DNA of 64,000 bases, taken from contig JACJGO010000012.1 of NCBI GenBank assembly GCA_014163555.1, forward strand, positions 91,152 to 155,151, read 5' to 3'. The notes beneath the pieces are model-generated. The model had not been told where the DNA came from. It ran no database searches and saw nothing but the letters and a program-made list of their open reading frames with translations. Numbering within the stretch: position 1 is the stretch's first letter; the number at the start of each line of letters is the position of its first letter. The stretch is from Flavisolibacter longurius (lineage in GTDB: Bacteria; Bacteroidota; Bacteroidia; Chitinophagales; Chitinophagaceae). This document shows, piece after piece, positions 1 to 9,712 of this stretch. A program made the position numbers and the translations under genes.

Positions 1-677
1 ACGTTCGCTCCAGATGGTATCTTGGCTTACATTATAACCAAACCCCCAGTGGATGGAATGGCTTTGCTACTCTGTCTGATTTCTACGATAAGTTTTCGGC
101 AACTGATGTTCGCCGCGGTGGATCGTATCCCGGTGTAACGGACCGTACTGGCCTTCGTGTAGGCTTTGCTGTGGGACAGCAATTTGGTCCAAACAATACG
201 GCGCTAAAAGACCGGAAAGGAAACAACCTGGCCTTTACACGTGAAGTAAAGCTTAAAGAAGATGGAAACGACCTGGAAATTACCGGTATCCGTGTTTTTA
301 AATATCCGCCGGACCTGGATGGCGAAGATCCTTCGGATAACGACTATGTAATCCTCCGGTATGCTGATGTGATGCTCATGCTGGCAGAGGCATATATGCG
401 CAACAACCAGACTGCCCTGGCTACGCCGCTGGTAACTGCTGTTCGTGCCGCTCGTGGCCTGGTACCACTTGCCCCTCTTACACTCGATGCATTGATTGAC
501 GAAAGAGGTCGTGAACTCTATTGGGAAGGCTGGAGAAGGCAGGACCTGGTCCGTTTTGGCAAGTTCCTGCAGCCTACACAACTGCGTAGTCAGTCAGACG
601 CCACCCGCCTGTTGTTCCCGATACCGAACCAGCAATTGGCGGTAAACCCCAATTTAACGCAGAATCCCGGCTATTAA
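1..677 (+). CDS. SusD/RagB-family outer-membrane nutrient-binding lipoprotein, C-terminal part
   Basis: The frame is open from base 3 of the window, so the N-terminus and signal peptide lie upstream. SusD-family proteins sit on the cell surface as the lid of a SusC TonB-dependent transporter and bind glycans or other oligomers. Visible family marks are RYADVMLMLAEAY near the middle of the fragment, ERGRELYWEGWRRQDLVRFGKF, and the usual ending NPNLTQNPGY. A SusC gene is expected just upstream but is outside the window. A strong terminator follows 24 bases after the stop. The substrate cannot be told from this fragment. The family call is secure. Confidence 0.93.
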   Translation, partial: VRSRWYLGLHYNQTPSGWNGFATLSDFYDKFSATDVRRGGSYPGVTDRTGLRVGFAVGQQFGPNNTALKDRKGNNLAFTREVKLKEDGNDLEITGIRVFKYPPDLDGEDPSDNDYVILRYADVMLMLAEAYMRNNQTALATPLVTAVRAARGLVPLAPLTLDALIDERGRELYWEGWRRQDLVRFGKFLQPTQLRSQSDATRLLFPIPNQQLAVNPNLTQNPGY

Positions 678-691
678 GTTTATCAAATTCC

Positions 692-699
692 TATCTTAG
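692..699 (+). promoter_or_regulatory. possible -7 element for the first FG-GAP gene
   Basis: TATCTTAG differs by one base from the Bacteroidota -7 word TAnnTTTG. It is the only candidate between the SusD stop and the next start codon at 737. It would place the transcript start inside the terminator hairpin. No clear -33 TTG is seen. Confidence 0.3.
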
Positions 700-700
700 T

Positions 701-733
701 GAAAGGTCATTTTACAATGACCTTTCTTTTTTT
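701..733 (+). terminator. rho-independent terminator after susD
   Basis: A perfect 11-bp stem (701-711 with 716-726) has a TTAC loop and is followed by seven T. It ends the SusD operon and lies only three bases before the next ATG. Confidence 0.9.
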
Positions 734-736
734 ACC

Positions 737-3700
737 ATGAGAGCCACCACCATTGTTGTACTGCTGCTTGTTAGCTGCTCTTTTTTCATTTCCTGCAAGC
801 AAGATGCGATTGTCAATAGCAAAGGGGCGTCGCCGCTTTTTCAACTACAGGAAGGCACGGGCATCGACTTTATTAACACCGTTCAGAATACAAAGGATTT
901 CAACATTCTTACGTATCGCAACTTTTACAATGGTGGCGGTGTGGCTACCGGCGATATCAATAACGATGGCCTTCCGGATGTATTTTTTACCTCTAATATG
1001 GGCCCAAACAAATTGTACCTGAACAAGGGAGGTTTTCAGTTTGAAGACATCACTGAAAAATCCGGTATAAAAAATGGCGGCAAATGGGGTACTGGTGTTG
1101 TGTTTGTTGATATCAACAGCGATGGCTGGCTCGATATCTATGTCTGTAATGCCGGTTACCAACCCGGCGTAAGTAATGAAAATGAGTTGTACATCAACAA
1201 GGGTAAAACAGCATTCGCTGATGGAAAGACTGGTAGAACTGTTCAATTTACGGAGGCAGCAAAAGAGTATGGTTTGAATGAAAGCGGTTATACCACCCAT
1301 GCCGCCTTTTTCGACTATGATACCGACGGTGATCTGGACTGCTATGTCTTGAAGAACAGCTTTATGCCCGTGAACACTTTGAATTATGCGAACAAGCGGG
1401 AGTTGCGTGCCGAAGACTGGCCGGTCGCTGATTTTTTGAAGGGTGGTGGCGACAAACTTCTTCGTAACGATGGTGGACGGTTCACGGATGTAAGTGAAGA
1501 AGCGGGTATCTATGGGAGTCTAATTGGTTTTGGACTTGGTGTAACCATCAGTGATGTAAACGGCGACCATTGGCCCGACATCTACATCAGTAATGATTTT
1601 TTTGAGAAAGATTATCTCTATCTCAACCAGAAGAATGGTTCCTTCAAAGAAGACCTGGAAGGTTGGATTCAGCATGTAAGTCATTCTTCCATGGGTGCTG
1701 ATATTGGTGACATTAATAACGATGGCCACCCGGATATTTTTACCACCGATATGCTTCCTGATGATGATTATCGACTGAAGACCACCACATCTTTTGAAAG
1801 CATCGATGTCAATCGCCTGAAAGTTTCCAACGGCTTTTACAACCAGTTTATGCAAAATTGCCTGCAGGTTAACAACGGCAATGGCAAATTTCTGGAGACA
1901 GCTTTTTACAGCGGTGTGGCTTCGTCCGACTGGAGCTGGGGAGCACTCATGTTTGACGCCGACAACGACGGGCTGAATGATATCTATGTCTGTAACGGCA
2001 TCTACCATGACGTAACAGACCAGGACTTTATTGACTTTTTTGCCAATGATTTGATCCAGCGAATGGTGATGACCGGTAAAAAAGAAGAAGTGGATCAGGT
2101 GATCAATAAAATGCCGTCTAACCCTATTCCGAACAAAGCTTTCCGGAATATGGGCAACCTGAAGTTTAAGGATGAAGGAAGGGTTTGGGGTTTTTCGCAG
2201 CCCTCATTTTCTAATGGTGCCGCCTACGCCGACCTGGATGCCGATGGTGACCTTGACCTGGTAATTAATAATGTTAACCAGAAAGCCTTTGTGTACAGGA
2301 ACACGGCAAGAGAAACGGACGGAAACCATTATCTCGCCATCACGCTGGAGGGCAAGCATCCAAACACCATGGCCATTGGCAGCCAGATAAAACTATTTGC
2401 CGGGGGCGAGGTGCTGACCCGCGAAGTATTTCCCGGAAGGGGGTTTCAGTCTTCGGTGGAGTACCGACAGCATATAGGGTTGGGTAAAAAAAAGATTGAC
2501 TCCCTGATGGTGATCTGGCCCGACAGAACCTATTCAAAACTGGTGGCACCACCAGTAGACACTGTCTTGCGTGTTGTACAAAAGGAGGCACAAAAACTGC
2601 CTGCCGAAAAGGAGGGCACCACTTCGCCAATGCTTTTGGCACTAAAACAAAACTTCGACAAACACACGGAAGACGATCATATTGATTTCTACTACGAACG
2701 AAATGTACCGGTGATGCTTAGCCGCGAAGGCCCGAAAGCAGCGCAGGGTGATGTGGATGGCGACGGCTTGCCCGACTTTTACATTTGCGGGGCCGCCGGT
2801 CAGGCCGGCCAACTTTACCTGCAAAAGGGCGAGGGCTTCGTCAAAAAAGAAAACGATGTTTTTAAGCGCTTTGCGCCACTGGAGGAAGTGGCTGCCCATT
2901 TTTTTGACGCCGATGGCGATAAGGACCTTGATTTATTTGTAGGCACCGGTGGGAACAATACAGCCCTTCCGTATGAATTGCAAAACCGTCTGTACCTGAA
3001 TGATGGCAAAGGAGGTTTTACCCTGTCGCCACATCCCTTGCCACCCAGCGGCGTCAATGTTTCGGTAGTAACATCCCATGATGTTGATGAAGACGGCGAT
3101 TTGGACCTTTTTGTGGGAGGACGAAACGTACCCCAGAATTATGGCCTTACACCGCAAAGTTTTCTTTTGGTCAACAGCGGCAAAGGTGCATTTAGTGATG
3201 CATCGGCTTCATTTCCGCAAATCACAAAGGCCGGTATGATCACCGGTGCCGCCTGGGCCGATATTACAGGAGATGGCAGGAAAGATTTGGTGATAGCAGG
3301 TGAATGGATGGCACCGAGAGTGTTTGCTGTTGACCGGGGCCGCTTTTCGGAAGTAAAAACAAGCCTTGCCAACCTGCAGGGCTGGTGGCAAAGCCTGGCC
3401 GTGGCCGATATGGATGGTGATGGCCGGGAAGACCTTGTGCTGGGCAACATCGGCGAAAACTTTTACCTGCGGCCGGGGGAAGAAAATCCTGTAAAAATGT
3501 GGGTGGCCGATTTCGACAACAACGGTACTACCGAAAAAATAATTGCTCAGACGATGGAAGGGAAAGACCGGCCAGTATTCATGAAGCGTGATATGATTGA
3601 CCAGGTAGTATCAATTCGCAAACAAAACCTGAAGAATGTGGATTATGCCCGAAAAACGGTGCAGGATCTTTTTTCAAAAGAGGCCCTGGAAAAAGCACAG

Positions 3701-4114
3701 GTAAGCCTTTTTACCTACGCCAGTTCCTGTATAGCATACAACAAAGGCAATGGAAACTTTGCCTTGCAAAAACTACCGGTACCTGTGCAGCTTTCTTCAG
3801 TTAATGCCATCTTGCCTGCCGATGTAAATGGCGATGGCAAACCGGATCTGGTAATGGGAGGTAATCGTTTCGGACTGCTGCCGCAGTTTTGCCGGCTCGA
3901 TGCCAGCTATGGCCATGTGCTGCTGAATAGGGGAGGACAGGCATTTACCTATCTTTCCTCCAAAGAATCAGGTGTAGCCCTGCCGGGTGAAATAAGGGAT
4001 ATCGTTCCCATCCGGCTGCAAGCCAAATCCTGCCTTTTGTTTTTGCAGAACAACGAAGCGCCGGTTCTGTTTGAAATAAAATCAACTAACCTACTCATCG
4101 CCAAAAAAGGATAA
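737..4114 (+). CDS. FG-GAP/VCBS repeat lipoprotein with ASPIC/UnbV domain (CRTAC1-like)
   Basis: This 1125-residue protein starts with a lipoprotein signal; the likely lipidated cysteine is C20 in FISC. It carries many calcium-binding FG-GAP loops of the DxNxDGxxD type, for example DINNDGLPDVFFT, DINSDGWLDIYV and DYDTDGDLDCYVL. These should form two beta-propeller blocks on either side of an ASPIC/UnbV module at about residues 545-600, marked by FPGRGFQS and VIWPD. Proteins of this kind commonly follow SusC/SusD pairs in Bacteroidota and are thought to be surface adhesins or binding proteins; no catalytic site is seen. A paralogue of similar length follows after four bases. The precise role is unknown. 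Confidence 0.85.
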   Translation: MRATTIVVLLLVSCSFFISCKQDAIVNSKGASPLFQLQEGTGIDFINTVQNTKDFNILTYRNFYNGGGVATGDINNDGLPDVFFTSNMGPNKLYLNKGGFQFEDITEKSGIKNGGKWGTGVVFVDINSDGWLDIYVCNAGYQPGVSNENELYINKGKTAFADGKTGRTVQFTEAAKEYGLNESGYTTHAAFFDYDTDGDLDCYVLKNSFMPVNTLNYANKRELRAEDWPVADFLKGGGDKLLRNDGGRFTDVSEEAGIYGSLIGFGLGVTISDVNGDHWPDIYISNDFFEKDYLYLNQKNGSFKEDLEGWIQHVSHSSMGADIGDINNDGHPDIFTTDMLPDDDYRLKTTTSFESIDVNRLKVSNGFYNQFMQNCLQVNNGNGKFLETAFYSGVASSDWSWGALMFDADNDGLNDIYVCNGIYHDVTDQDFIDFFANDLIQRMVMTGKKEEVDQVINKMPSNPIPNKAFRNMGNLKFKDEGRVWGFSQPSFSNGAAYADLDADGDLDLVINNVNQKAFVYRNTARETDGNHYLAITLEGKHPNTMAIGSQIKLFAGGEVLTREVFPGRGFQSSVEYRQHIGLGKKKIDSLMVIWPDRTYSKLVAPPVDTVLRVVQKEAQKLPAEKEGTTSPMLLALKQNFDKHTEDDHIDFYYERNVPVMLSREGPKAAQGDVDGDGLPDFYICGAAGQAGQLYLQKGEGFVKKENDVFKRFAPLEEVAAHFFDADGDKDLDLFVGTGGNNTALPYELQNRLYLNDGKGGFTLSPHPLPPSGVNVSVVTSHDVDEDGDLDLFVGGRNVPQNYGLTPQSFLLVNSGKGAFSDASASFPQITKAGMITGAAWADITGDGRKDLVIAGEWMAPRVFAVDRGRFSEVKTSLANLQGWWQSLAVADMDGDGREDLVLGNIGENFYLRPGEENPVKMWVADFDNNGTTEKIIAQTMEGKDRPVFMKRDMIDQVVSIRKQNLKNVDYARKTVQDLFSKEALEKAQVSLFTYASSCIAYNKGNGNFALQKLPVPVQLSSVNAILPADVNGDGKPDLVMGGNRFGLLPQFCRLDASYGHVLLNRGGQAFTYLSSKESGVALPGEIRDIVPIRLQAKSCLLFLQNNEAPVLFEIKSTNLLIAKKG

Positions 4115-4118
4115 AGCA

Positions 4119-7100
4119 GTGTATTGTTCAAAGACCAGATTTTTCTTTTCATTTCTTGTTCTGCTGGCTGCTTTGCTCTTGGTCCGGTGTGGTAGCAAAC
4201 AAACGTCGGAAGCTCCTTTTCAGGTTCTCAATCATGAGCGTACCGGGCTGAGTTTTGTCAACAAGCTTACCCCGTCGGATACCTTCAATGTATTTAAGTA
4301 CATGTACTTTTACAATGGTGCGGGCATTGGTTGTGGTGATTTTAACGGCGACAGTTTGCCGGATCTTTTCTTTGCCGCCAACCAGGAAAAGAACCGGCTG
4401 TACCTGAACAAGGGAAACCTGAATTTTACAGACGTTACGGACAACGCAAGAGTGCCACATGACGGCGGCTGGTCAACAGGTGTGTCCGTGGTTGACATCA
4501 ATGGCGACGGCCTGTTGGATATCTACGTCTGCCGTGTTGGAAATTATGAAGGATTAAAAAGTAAAAACCAGTTCCTGATCAACAAGGGAATTGGTCAGGA
4601 CGGCATTCCGGAGTTTGAAGACGAGGCGCAAAAATGGGGCGTGGATTTTTCAGGTTTCAGTACGCAGGCTGCTTTTTTTGATTATGACAACGATGGCGAC
4701 CTTGATCTGTTTTTGCTGAATCATTCCATTCACCAAAACGGCACCTTTGCCGAGCGGAGCCGGTTTTTGGGAACCTATCATCCGCTTTCCGGCGACCGGT
4801 TGTATCGCAATGAAGGTGATTATTTTACTGATGTTACCAAAGAGTCCGCCATTCACAGTTCTGCCATCGGCTATGGCCTGGGCATTGCGGTCTCCGATAT
4901 CAATCTCGATGGTTACCCGGACCTGTATATCGGCAACGATTTTCACGAAAACGATTACCTCTATCTCAATCAGCGCAACGGAACCTTTCGCGACGAAGCC
5001 AGTGAACGGCTGATGCACACCAGCCAGTTTTCAATGGGCGTGGATGTAGCAGATATCACAAATGATGGTTTCCCAGAGATTATTTCGGTGGACATGCTGC
5101 CTGCCGACCCTTACATCCTGAAACGTTCATTAGGCGAAGACGAATACAATACGTTTTACATGAAGATCGGGTATGGGTATCATTACCAATACACTCGCAA
5201 CAACCTGCAATTGAATTGCCGTAGTGGCGTTTTTAGCGAAGGGGGCCTGTATGCCGGGGTGGCTGCAACCGACTGGAGTTGGGCGCCGCTGTGGATGGAT
5301 TTTGATAATGACGGGGCAAAAGACCTTTTTATTTCCAACGGTATTCCCAAGCGCTTGAACGATATTGATTATGTGAACCATGTTTCCAACGAAGAAGTGC
5401 AGCGGCGCATCAATATGCGGAGCGTGGATGCAAAGGAGTTGGGCATGATTGAAAAGTTCCCGCAGATAAAACTGCCCAATTATTTTTTCCGTAATAAAGG
5501 CGATGCAACCTTTGAAGACCTCTCACAAAGCGTTGAAGGAACAATGCCTACATTTTCAAATGGCGCTGTGTATGCCGACCTTGACTTGGATGGGGACCTG
5601 GATGTAGTGGTCAATAATATTGACGATCCGGTACTGGTGTACCAAAACAACACCAATACTGCCGGAACAAAGCCCTCGGTAAGTATTCAGTTAACCGGGC
5701 CTGCCAAAAACCGCAATGCCATCGGGGCCAAAGTGGTACTTTTTTCAGGGGCGGCAGTTCGCACCTATGAAAAAACACCTGTTCACGGCTTTTTATCCAG
5801 TATGGAAGTGCCCCTGCACATTGGGCTTGATAAAACAACCGTGGATTCCTGCTTTTTAATCTGGCCCGACAATACCTATATGTCCTTGCCATTGGACAGT
5901 ACCAAAAAGGTTTTGTCTGTAAGCTACCGGGAAGGGCTACCTGTTTTTGATTACACGCTCCTTACCAATCGGTATCCCAATACCACCACACCTATCCAGG
6001 ATGTAACGGCACAAGCGGGACTGCAGTTTCTGCACAGGGAAAATGCCTTCAACGAATTCGACCGCGAACCCCTGATTCCCTTTATGGTTTCCCGGGAAGG
6101 GCCTGCACTGGCGATTGGCGATGTCAATGGCGACGGGCTGGATGATTTTTTTATGGGTTCCGCCAAACGGGAAAAAAGTGCAGTCTTTTTGCAGGAGCCT
6201 GGAGGAAAGTTTTCCAGAATAATGATTCCGGCACTGGAGGCCGACAGCACTTATGAAGACGTTGCCGCCTGTTGGGTAGATGTAAACGGCGATAAAAGGC
6301 TTGACTTGGTAGTGGCCAGCGGTGGCAACGAGTATTACAATGAAGATGAGCACCTGGTACCGAGAGTTTATCTTAACAGGGGTTTGGATGGTTTTCAAAA
6401 GGCGCCGGATGCCTTTCGGAATATTTTTATGACAGCATCCTGCGTAGTGCCGGCCGATATTAACGGTGATGGCTATGCTGATCTTTTTATCGGCGGCAGG
6501 GCAGTTCCCTGGGAGTATGGAAAAACACCACGTTCTTATCTTTTACTGAACGATGGCACCGGAAGGTTTACGGATGTGACGGATCGCTACAGCAACGAAC
6601 TGGCGGAAGTTGGACTTGTGAAAGCAGCCCAATGGCTTGACCTTGATAAAAACGGCAAGCCAGACCTGGTGGTAACCACCGAATGGGGCGGTATTTACAG
6701 CTTCCTGCATAACGGAGATGGCTTTGTGCGCAAAAGCATCACTGAGGAAAAGGGTTGGTGGAATTTTGCCCTTCCCTGCGATATTAACGGTGATGGCTGG
6801 ACAGATTTCGTAGCAGGTAACCTGGGCCTGAACAGCCGCCTGAAGGGAAGCAAAGAAGAGCCGGTGCGACTTTACTTCAACGACTTTGACGGCAACGGGA
6901 AGAAAGAACAGGTAATGACCTATTACCTCAATGGCAAGGAATTGCCATTTGCCAACAAAGACGAATTGCAAAAACAATTGCCGGTACTGAAAAAGCAGTT
7001 TTTGTATGCTGAGGATTTTGCCAAAGCCTCCCTGCCGGATATTTTTTCACGATCCACCTTATCCGGCGCAGAGGTGCTGACAGCCACCAATTTCACCAAT

Positions 7101-7463
7101 GCCGTTTTTATCAATGATGGTAAGGGAAATTTTACTATGCAGCCGCTGCCCTGGCAGGCACAACTTTCATCCTACCGCGACGGCGCTGTTATAGATGCCA
7201 ATGGCGATGCCTTGCCGGATATTTTGCTCACCGGAAATTTTTATGAAAACAACATTCAAATGGGACGTTACGATGCCGATTACGGCATGTTGTTGCTGAA
7301 CGACGGAGGGGGTAAATTTTCCTGCAGCCCGTTGAATGGTCTTGCGCTGAAAGGGCAGGTGCGACAAATGAAAAAAATAAGGCTGGGGAATCAGGATGCC
7401 TTTTTACTGGCTAAAAATAATGACAGTGCCAGGATCGTGCAGTTTCAGCCGGTAAAAAACTAA
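4119..7463 (+). CDS. FG-GAP/VCBS repeat lipoprotein with ASPIC/UnbV domain, paralogue of the preceding gene
   Basis: This 1114-residue protein begins with GTG four bases after the previous stop, so the two genes are almost certainly co-transcribed. Its lipoprotein signal ends at LVRC (C24). FG-GAP calcium loops include DFNGDSLPDLFFA, DINGDGLLDIYV and DYDNDGDLDLFLL. An ASPIC/UnbV-like module spans about residues 530-585 and ends in LIWPDNTY. Overall architecture matches the upstream protein along its whole length, which points to an old tandem duplication. It is probably exported to the outer surface and works with the SusCD system upstream. That role is inferred from context; the family assignment is firm. 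Confidence 0.84.
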   Translation: MYCSKTRFFFSFLVLLAALLLVRCGSKQTSEAPFQVLNHERTGLSFVNKLTPSDTFNVFKYMYFYNGAGIGCGDFNGDSLPDLFFAANQEKNRLYLNKGNLNFTDVTDNARVPHDGGWSTGVSVVDINGDGLLDIYVCRVGNYEGLKSKNQFLINKGIGQDGIPEFEDEAQKWGVDFSGFSTQAAFFDYDNDGDLDLFLLNHSIHQNGTFAERSRFLGTYHPLSGDRLYRNEGDYFTDVTKESAIHSSAIGYGLGIAVSDINLDGYPDLYIGNDFHENDYLYLNQRNGTFRDEASERLMHTSQFSMGVDVADITNDGFPEIISVDMLPADPYILKRSLGEDEYNTFYMKIGYGYHYQYTRNNLQLNCRSGVFSEGGLYAGVAATDWSWAPLWMDFDNDGAKDLFISNGIPKRLNDIDYVNHVSNEEVQRRINMRSVDAKELGMIEKFPQIKLPNYFFRNKGDATFEDLSQSVEGTMPTFSNGAVYADLDLDGDLDVVVNNIDDPVLVYQNNTNTAGTKPSVSIQLTGPAKNRNAIGAKVVLFSGAAVRTYEKTPVHGFLSSMEVPLHIGLDKTTVDSCFLIWPDNTYMSLPLDSTKKVLSVSYREGLPVFDYTLLTNRYPNTTTPIQDVTAQAGLQFLHRENAFNEFDREPLIPFMVSREGPALAIGDVNGDGLDDFFMGSAKREKSAVFLQEPGGKFSRIMIPALEADSTYEDVAACWVDVNGDKRLDLVVASGGNEYYNEDEHLVPRVYLNRGLDGFQKAPDAFRNIFMTASCVVPADINGDGYADLFIGGRAVPWEYGKTPRSYLLLNDGTGRFTDVTDRYSNELAEVGLVKAAQWLDLDKNGKPDLVVTTEWGGIYSFLHNGDGFVRKSITEEKGWWNFALPCDINGDGWTDFVAGNLGLNSRLKGSKEEPVRLYFNDFDGNGKKEQVMTYYLNGKELPFANKDELQKQLPVLKKQFLYAEDFAKASLPDIFSRSTLSGAEVLTATNFTNAVFINDGKGNFTMQPLPWQAQLSSYRDGAVIDANGDALPDILLTGNFYENNIQMGRYDADYGMLLLNDGGGKFSCSPLNGLALKGQVRQMKKIRLGNQDAFLLAKNNDSARIVQFQPVKN

Positions 7464-7510
7464 GCATTCAATCTTTTTAAGTTGCCTTAATTCCTTACAA
7501 ACGTTCCGGT

Positions 7511-9592
7511 TTATCGCACAAGGGTAACTGTTCCCTTTTGTTGTCGTTTTCTTCCGTCAAGCGTTTCCATTTCCAACATGTAAACATAACTGTCAACCGG
7601 TTGAAGCGTACCGTTTAATTTACCATTCCAACCTCTTGCCGCTTCCCGGGTTTCAAACAATTTTTCTCCCCACCGGTTAAAGATGGTCAGCCTGATAAGT
7701 TTATTTTTTGCTAATGGCGGATACCGGAAAACATCGTTTTTCCCATCACCATTCGGCGTAAAGGCATTGGGCATATAGACAGGAAAATCGCAGTCCTGGT
7801 AAACCTGTACCGTATCTTTTGCCAGGCCGCACTGATTAGCAACACTCACCCAATAAAGTCCTGGCGTTCGTACTGTATACGTCGAATCAAAACCTTGGAT
7901 GTTTTGCCAGTTGTACCGATCAAAGCCGGATGTTGCGGTCAAGACAAGGGAGTCTTTTCCTTCCAAGCAAAGATCTTCACCTAAGCTTACGCTTGGCGAT
8001 TGATCCAATTGTACAGCGTAATACGAAATGCTGTCGCACCCGTTAGCCGTTTTGTGCCGCTGATAGTAAAGACCAGATTCCACTGCGCTGGATCCATCCG
8101 GTAATTGATAAGAAAATTGGTTGCAAAAAGCAACCCGGGTGGTATCGGAACCAATGTTTGTGCAGCAAGAAACAACACAGGAGGTAGTAATGGTATGGGA
8201 ATAGGGCCGCTGGTTCAGGCCCAGCAAAGTGGTTTCAAATAATTTCATGTTTTCGGGCTCGGTGGTGATGCCGGCTGCTTCCTCGGTAAACTGGTCGCTG
8301 ACATTACTACTCAGCATTTGGGAAGTTGTTTCCATACAGGCCAGTTCCCCCTTACTTTCTGTTTGCAAAAGGTTTGACATGGCCACCTCACCTTTGCCCG
8401 AAGCATAGATCTGCAATTGATCGGGCCGTACAAATACCGAAGCACCCCTTAGGTTACCGTTAACGGCACCATAGCCTCTGTTCCAGGCAATCGTTCCTTC
8501 TTTGTCTATTTCCGCCAGCAGGGGCATATCGGTATCATTTAAAAGCAATAAATGCTTGTCGCCAGCGAGGCGTTTCACATCGGCAATTGCACAACCGGGT
8601 TTTCCATTTTCAAAGCCAACGGCCCTGCGAAACATACCACCAGGAAAAGTGGTAAGCATTAGTGCTTTTCTTGTATACGGCGGAAGGATAAAACTTTCGG
8701 TATCGGAGTAAGAGGAGAACAACGCAATGTCATCGTTGTCCATTTCGCTAATAAAGGGCACAGAAGCCGTTGAAAGAAAACCGGCTTGTAGTTTTGTGGT
8801 GAAAAAATAAGACTGGCTCCAGACCGTACGACCATTATCAGGATTGAGACTCATCAAGTAAAAACCCTGGGCATTGATCAGCGGATTGTCAAGGCTGGAT
8901 TTATACGCCCAACCCGAAACAAGCAGTTGCCCGTTACGCCGCTCTTTAAACGTGACGGAACCGGTTTTGATATTGCTGACCTTCTGTTGGGTACACCATT
9001 TTACATTCGCCTCCTGGTCCATGCGGAAAAATAAGCGACCGCTAAAGTTGGTGCCGAAAACGTCTAACGTCCCAACAATATCACCGTTGCTGGTAAGGGT
9101 AAGAGAATTTACGGTAGAAAAATACGTTCGGTAGGGGACCAGCATTTTCATCCAGACAAGATTACCGTAAGCATCCAGTTTTCCTATCATCGTCAGGCTG
9201 TAAATGGTTTCTATCTGGTTATCAGGGAACCGTCTTTTCTGGTAAGAAAAAAGTCCCGAAACCAGGAAGCCGCCATCGGGGAGTGCTACGATTGAATTGA
9301 AGTTGCCGGAGTTATACCCGGATGGCATGTACCGCTTGGCCCAAAGTACAGTGCCGCGTGACGAAAGTTTGTACGCCCACGCATCATACGAAAATCCACC
9401 ATCCACCTGCAACACGCTGCCTACTGAAACAATATCGTTTTGAGCCGTTTCAACCGTTTGAAAATTATTGTAAGCCGCATTGCCTTCGTACAAAACGGAA
9501 AAAACATCCGGCTTGCAAACCTGGGCGTATGCCATCAGGTTTCCGCAAAAGAGCAGAAGGGTGCAGCAAACGTTCTTCCATGCGGTTGGCAT
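7511..9592 (-). CDS. T9SS type B cargo protein (gliding-motility-associated C-terminal domain)
   Basis: The 693-residue protein has an N-terminal signal peptide ending at AYAQ. Its last 90 residues form a type B T9SS sorting domain, with the typical run YMPNAFTPNGDGKNDVF, then IFNRWGEKLFE and a final KGTVTLVR. The central region is probably a beta-propeller-like fold, judging from repeats such as DGGFLVSGLF, SNGDIVGTL and NGQLLVSGWA. A cysteine-containing segment (CNQFSYQLPDGS) precedes an immunoglobulin-like stretch. It should be exported through the outer membrane by T9SS and stay at the surface or be released. No catalytic motif is evident. It converges on the FG-GAP genes. Confidence 0.85.
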   Translation of the reverse strand: MPTAWKNVCCTLLLFCGNLMAYAQVCKPDVFSVLYEGNAAYNNFQTVETAQNDIVSVGSVLQVDGGFSYDAWAYKLSSRGTVLWAKRYMPSGYNSGNFNSIVALPDGGFLVSGLFSYQKRRFPDNQIETIYSLTMIGKLDAYGNLVWMKMLVPYRTYFSTVNSLTLTSNGDIVGTLDVFGTNFSGRLFFRMDQEANVKWCTQQKVSNIKTGSVTFKERRNGQLLVSGWAYKSSLDNPLINAQGFYLMSLNPDNGRTVWSQSYFFTTKLQAGFLSTASVPFISEMDNDDIALFSSYSDTESFILPPYTRKALMLTTFPGGMFRRAVGFENGKPGCAIADVKRLAGDKHLLLLNDTDMPLLAEIDKEGTIAWNRGYGAVNGNLRGASVFVRPDQLQIYASGKGEVAMSNLLQTESKGELACMETTSQMLSSNVSDQFTEEAAGITTEPENMKLFETTLLGLNQRPYSHTITTSCVVSCCTNIGSDTTRVAFCNQFSYQLPDGSSAVESGLYYQRHKTANGCDSISYYAVQLDQSPSVSLGEDLCLEGKDSLVLTATSGFDRYNWQNIQGFDSTYTVRTPGLYWVSVANQCGLAKDTVQVYQDCDFPVYMPNAFTPNGDGKNDVFRYPPLAKNKLIRLTIFNRWGEKLFETREAARGWNGKLNGTLQPVDSYVYMLEMETLDGRKRQQKGTVTLVR

Positions 9593-9712
9593 AGATTGAA
9601 ATTAAATTAAATTAGCTTTCTCCTGCTCGAAGAATGAACTAGTGATAAAGAGAGTCCTGTAAAAATTTATGCTCTCCTTGGTTACGAAAAAGCAAGAGGC
9701 TGTAACGAGTAA

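Noticed and set aside
845..2008. Long minus-strand frames opposite the FG-GAP genes
   Set aside because: They mirror the repeated calcium-loop codons of the plus-strand genes and have no start context or family features.
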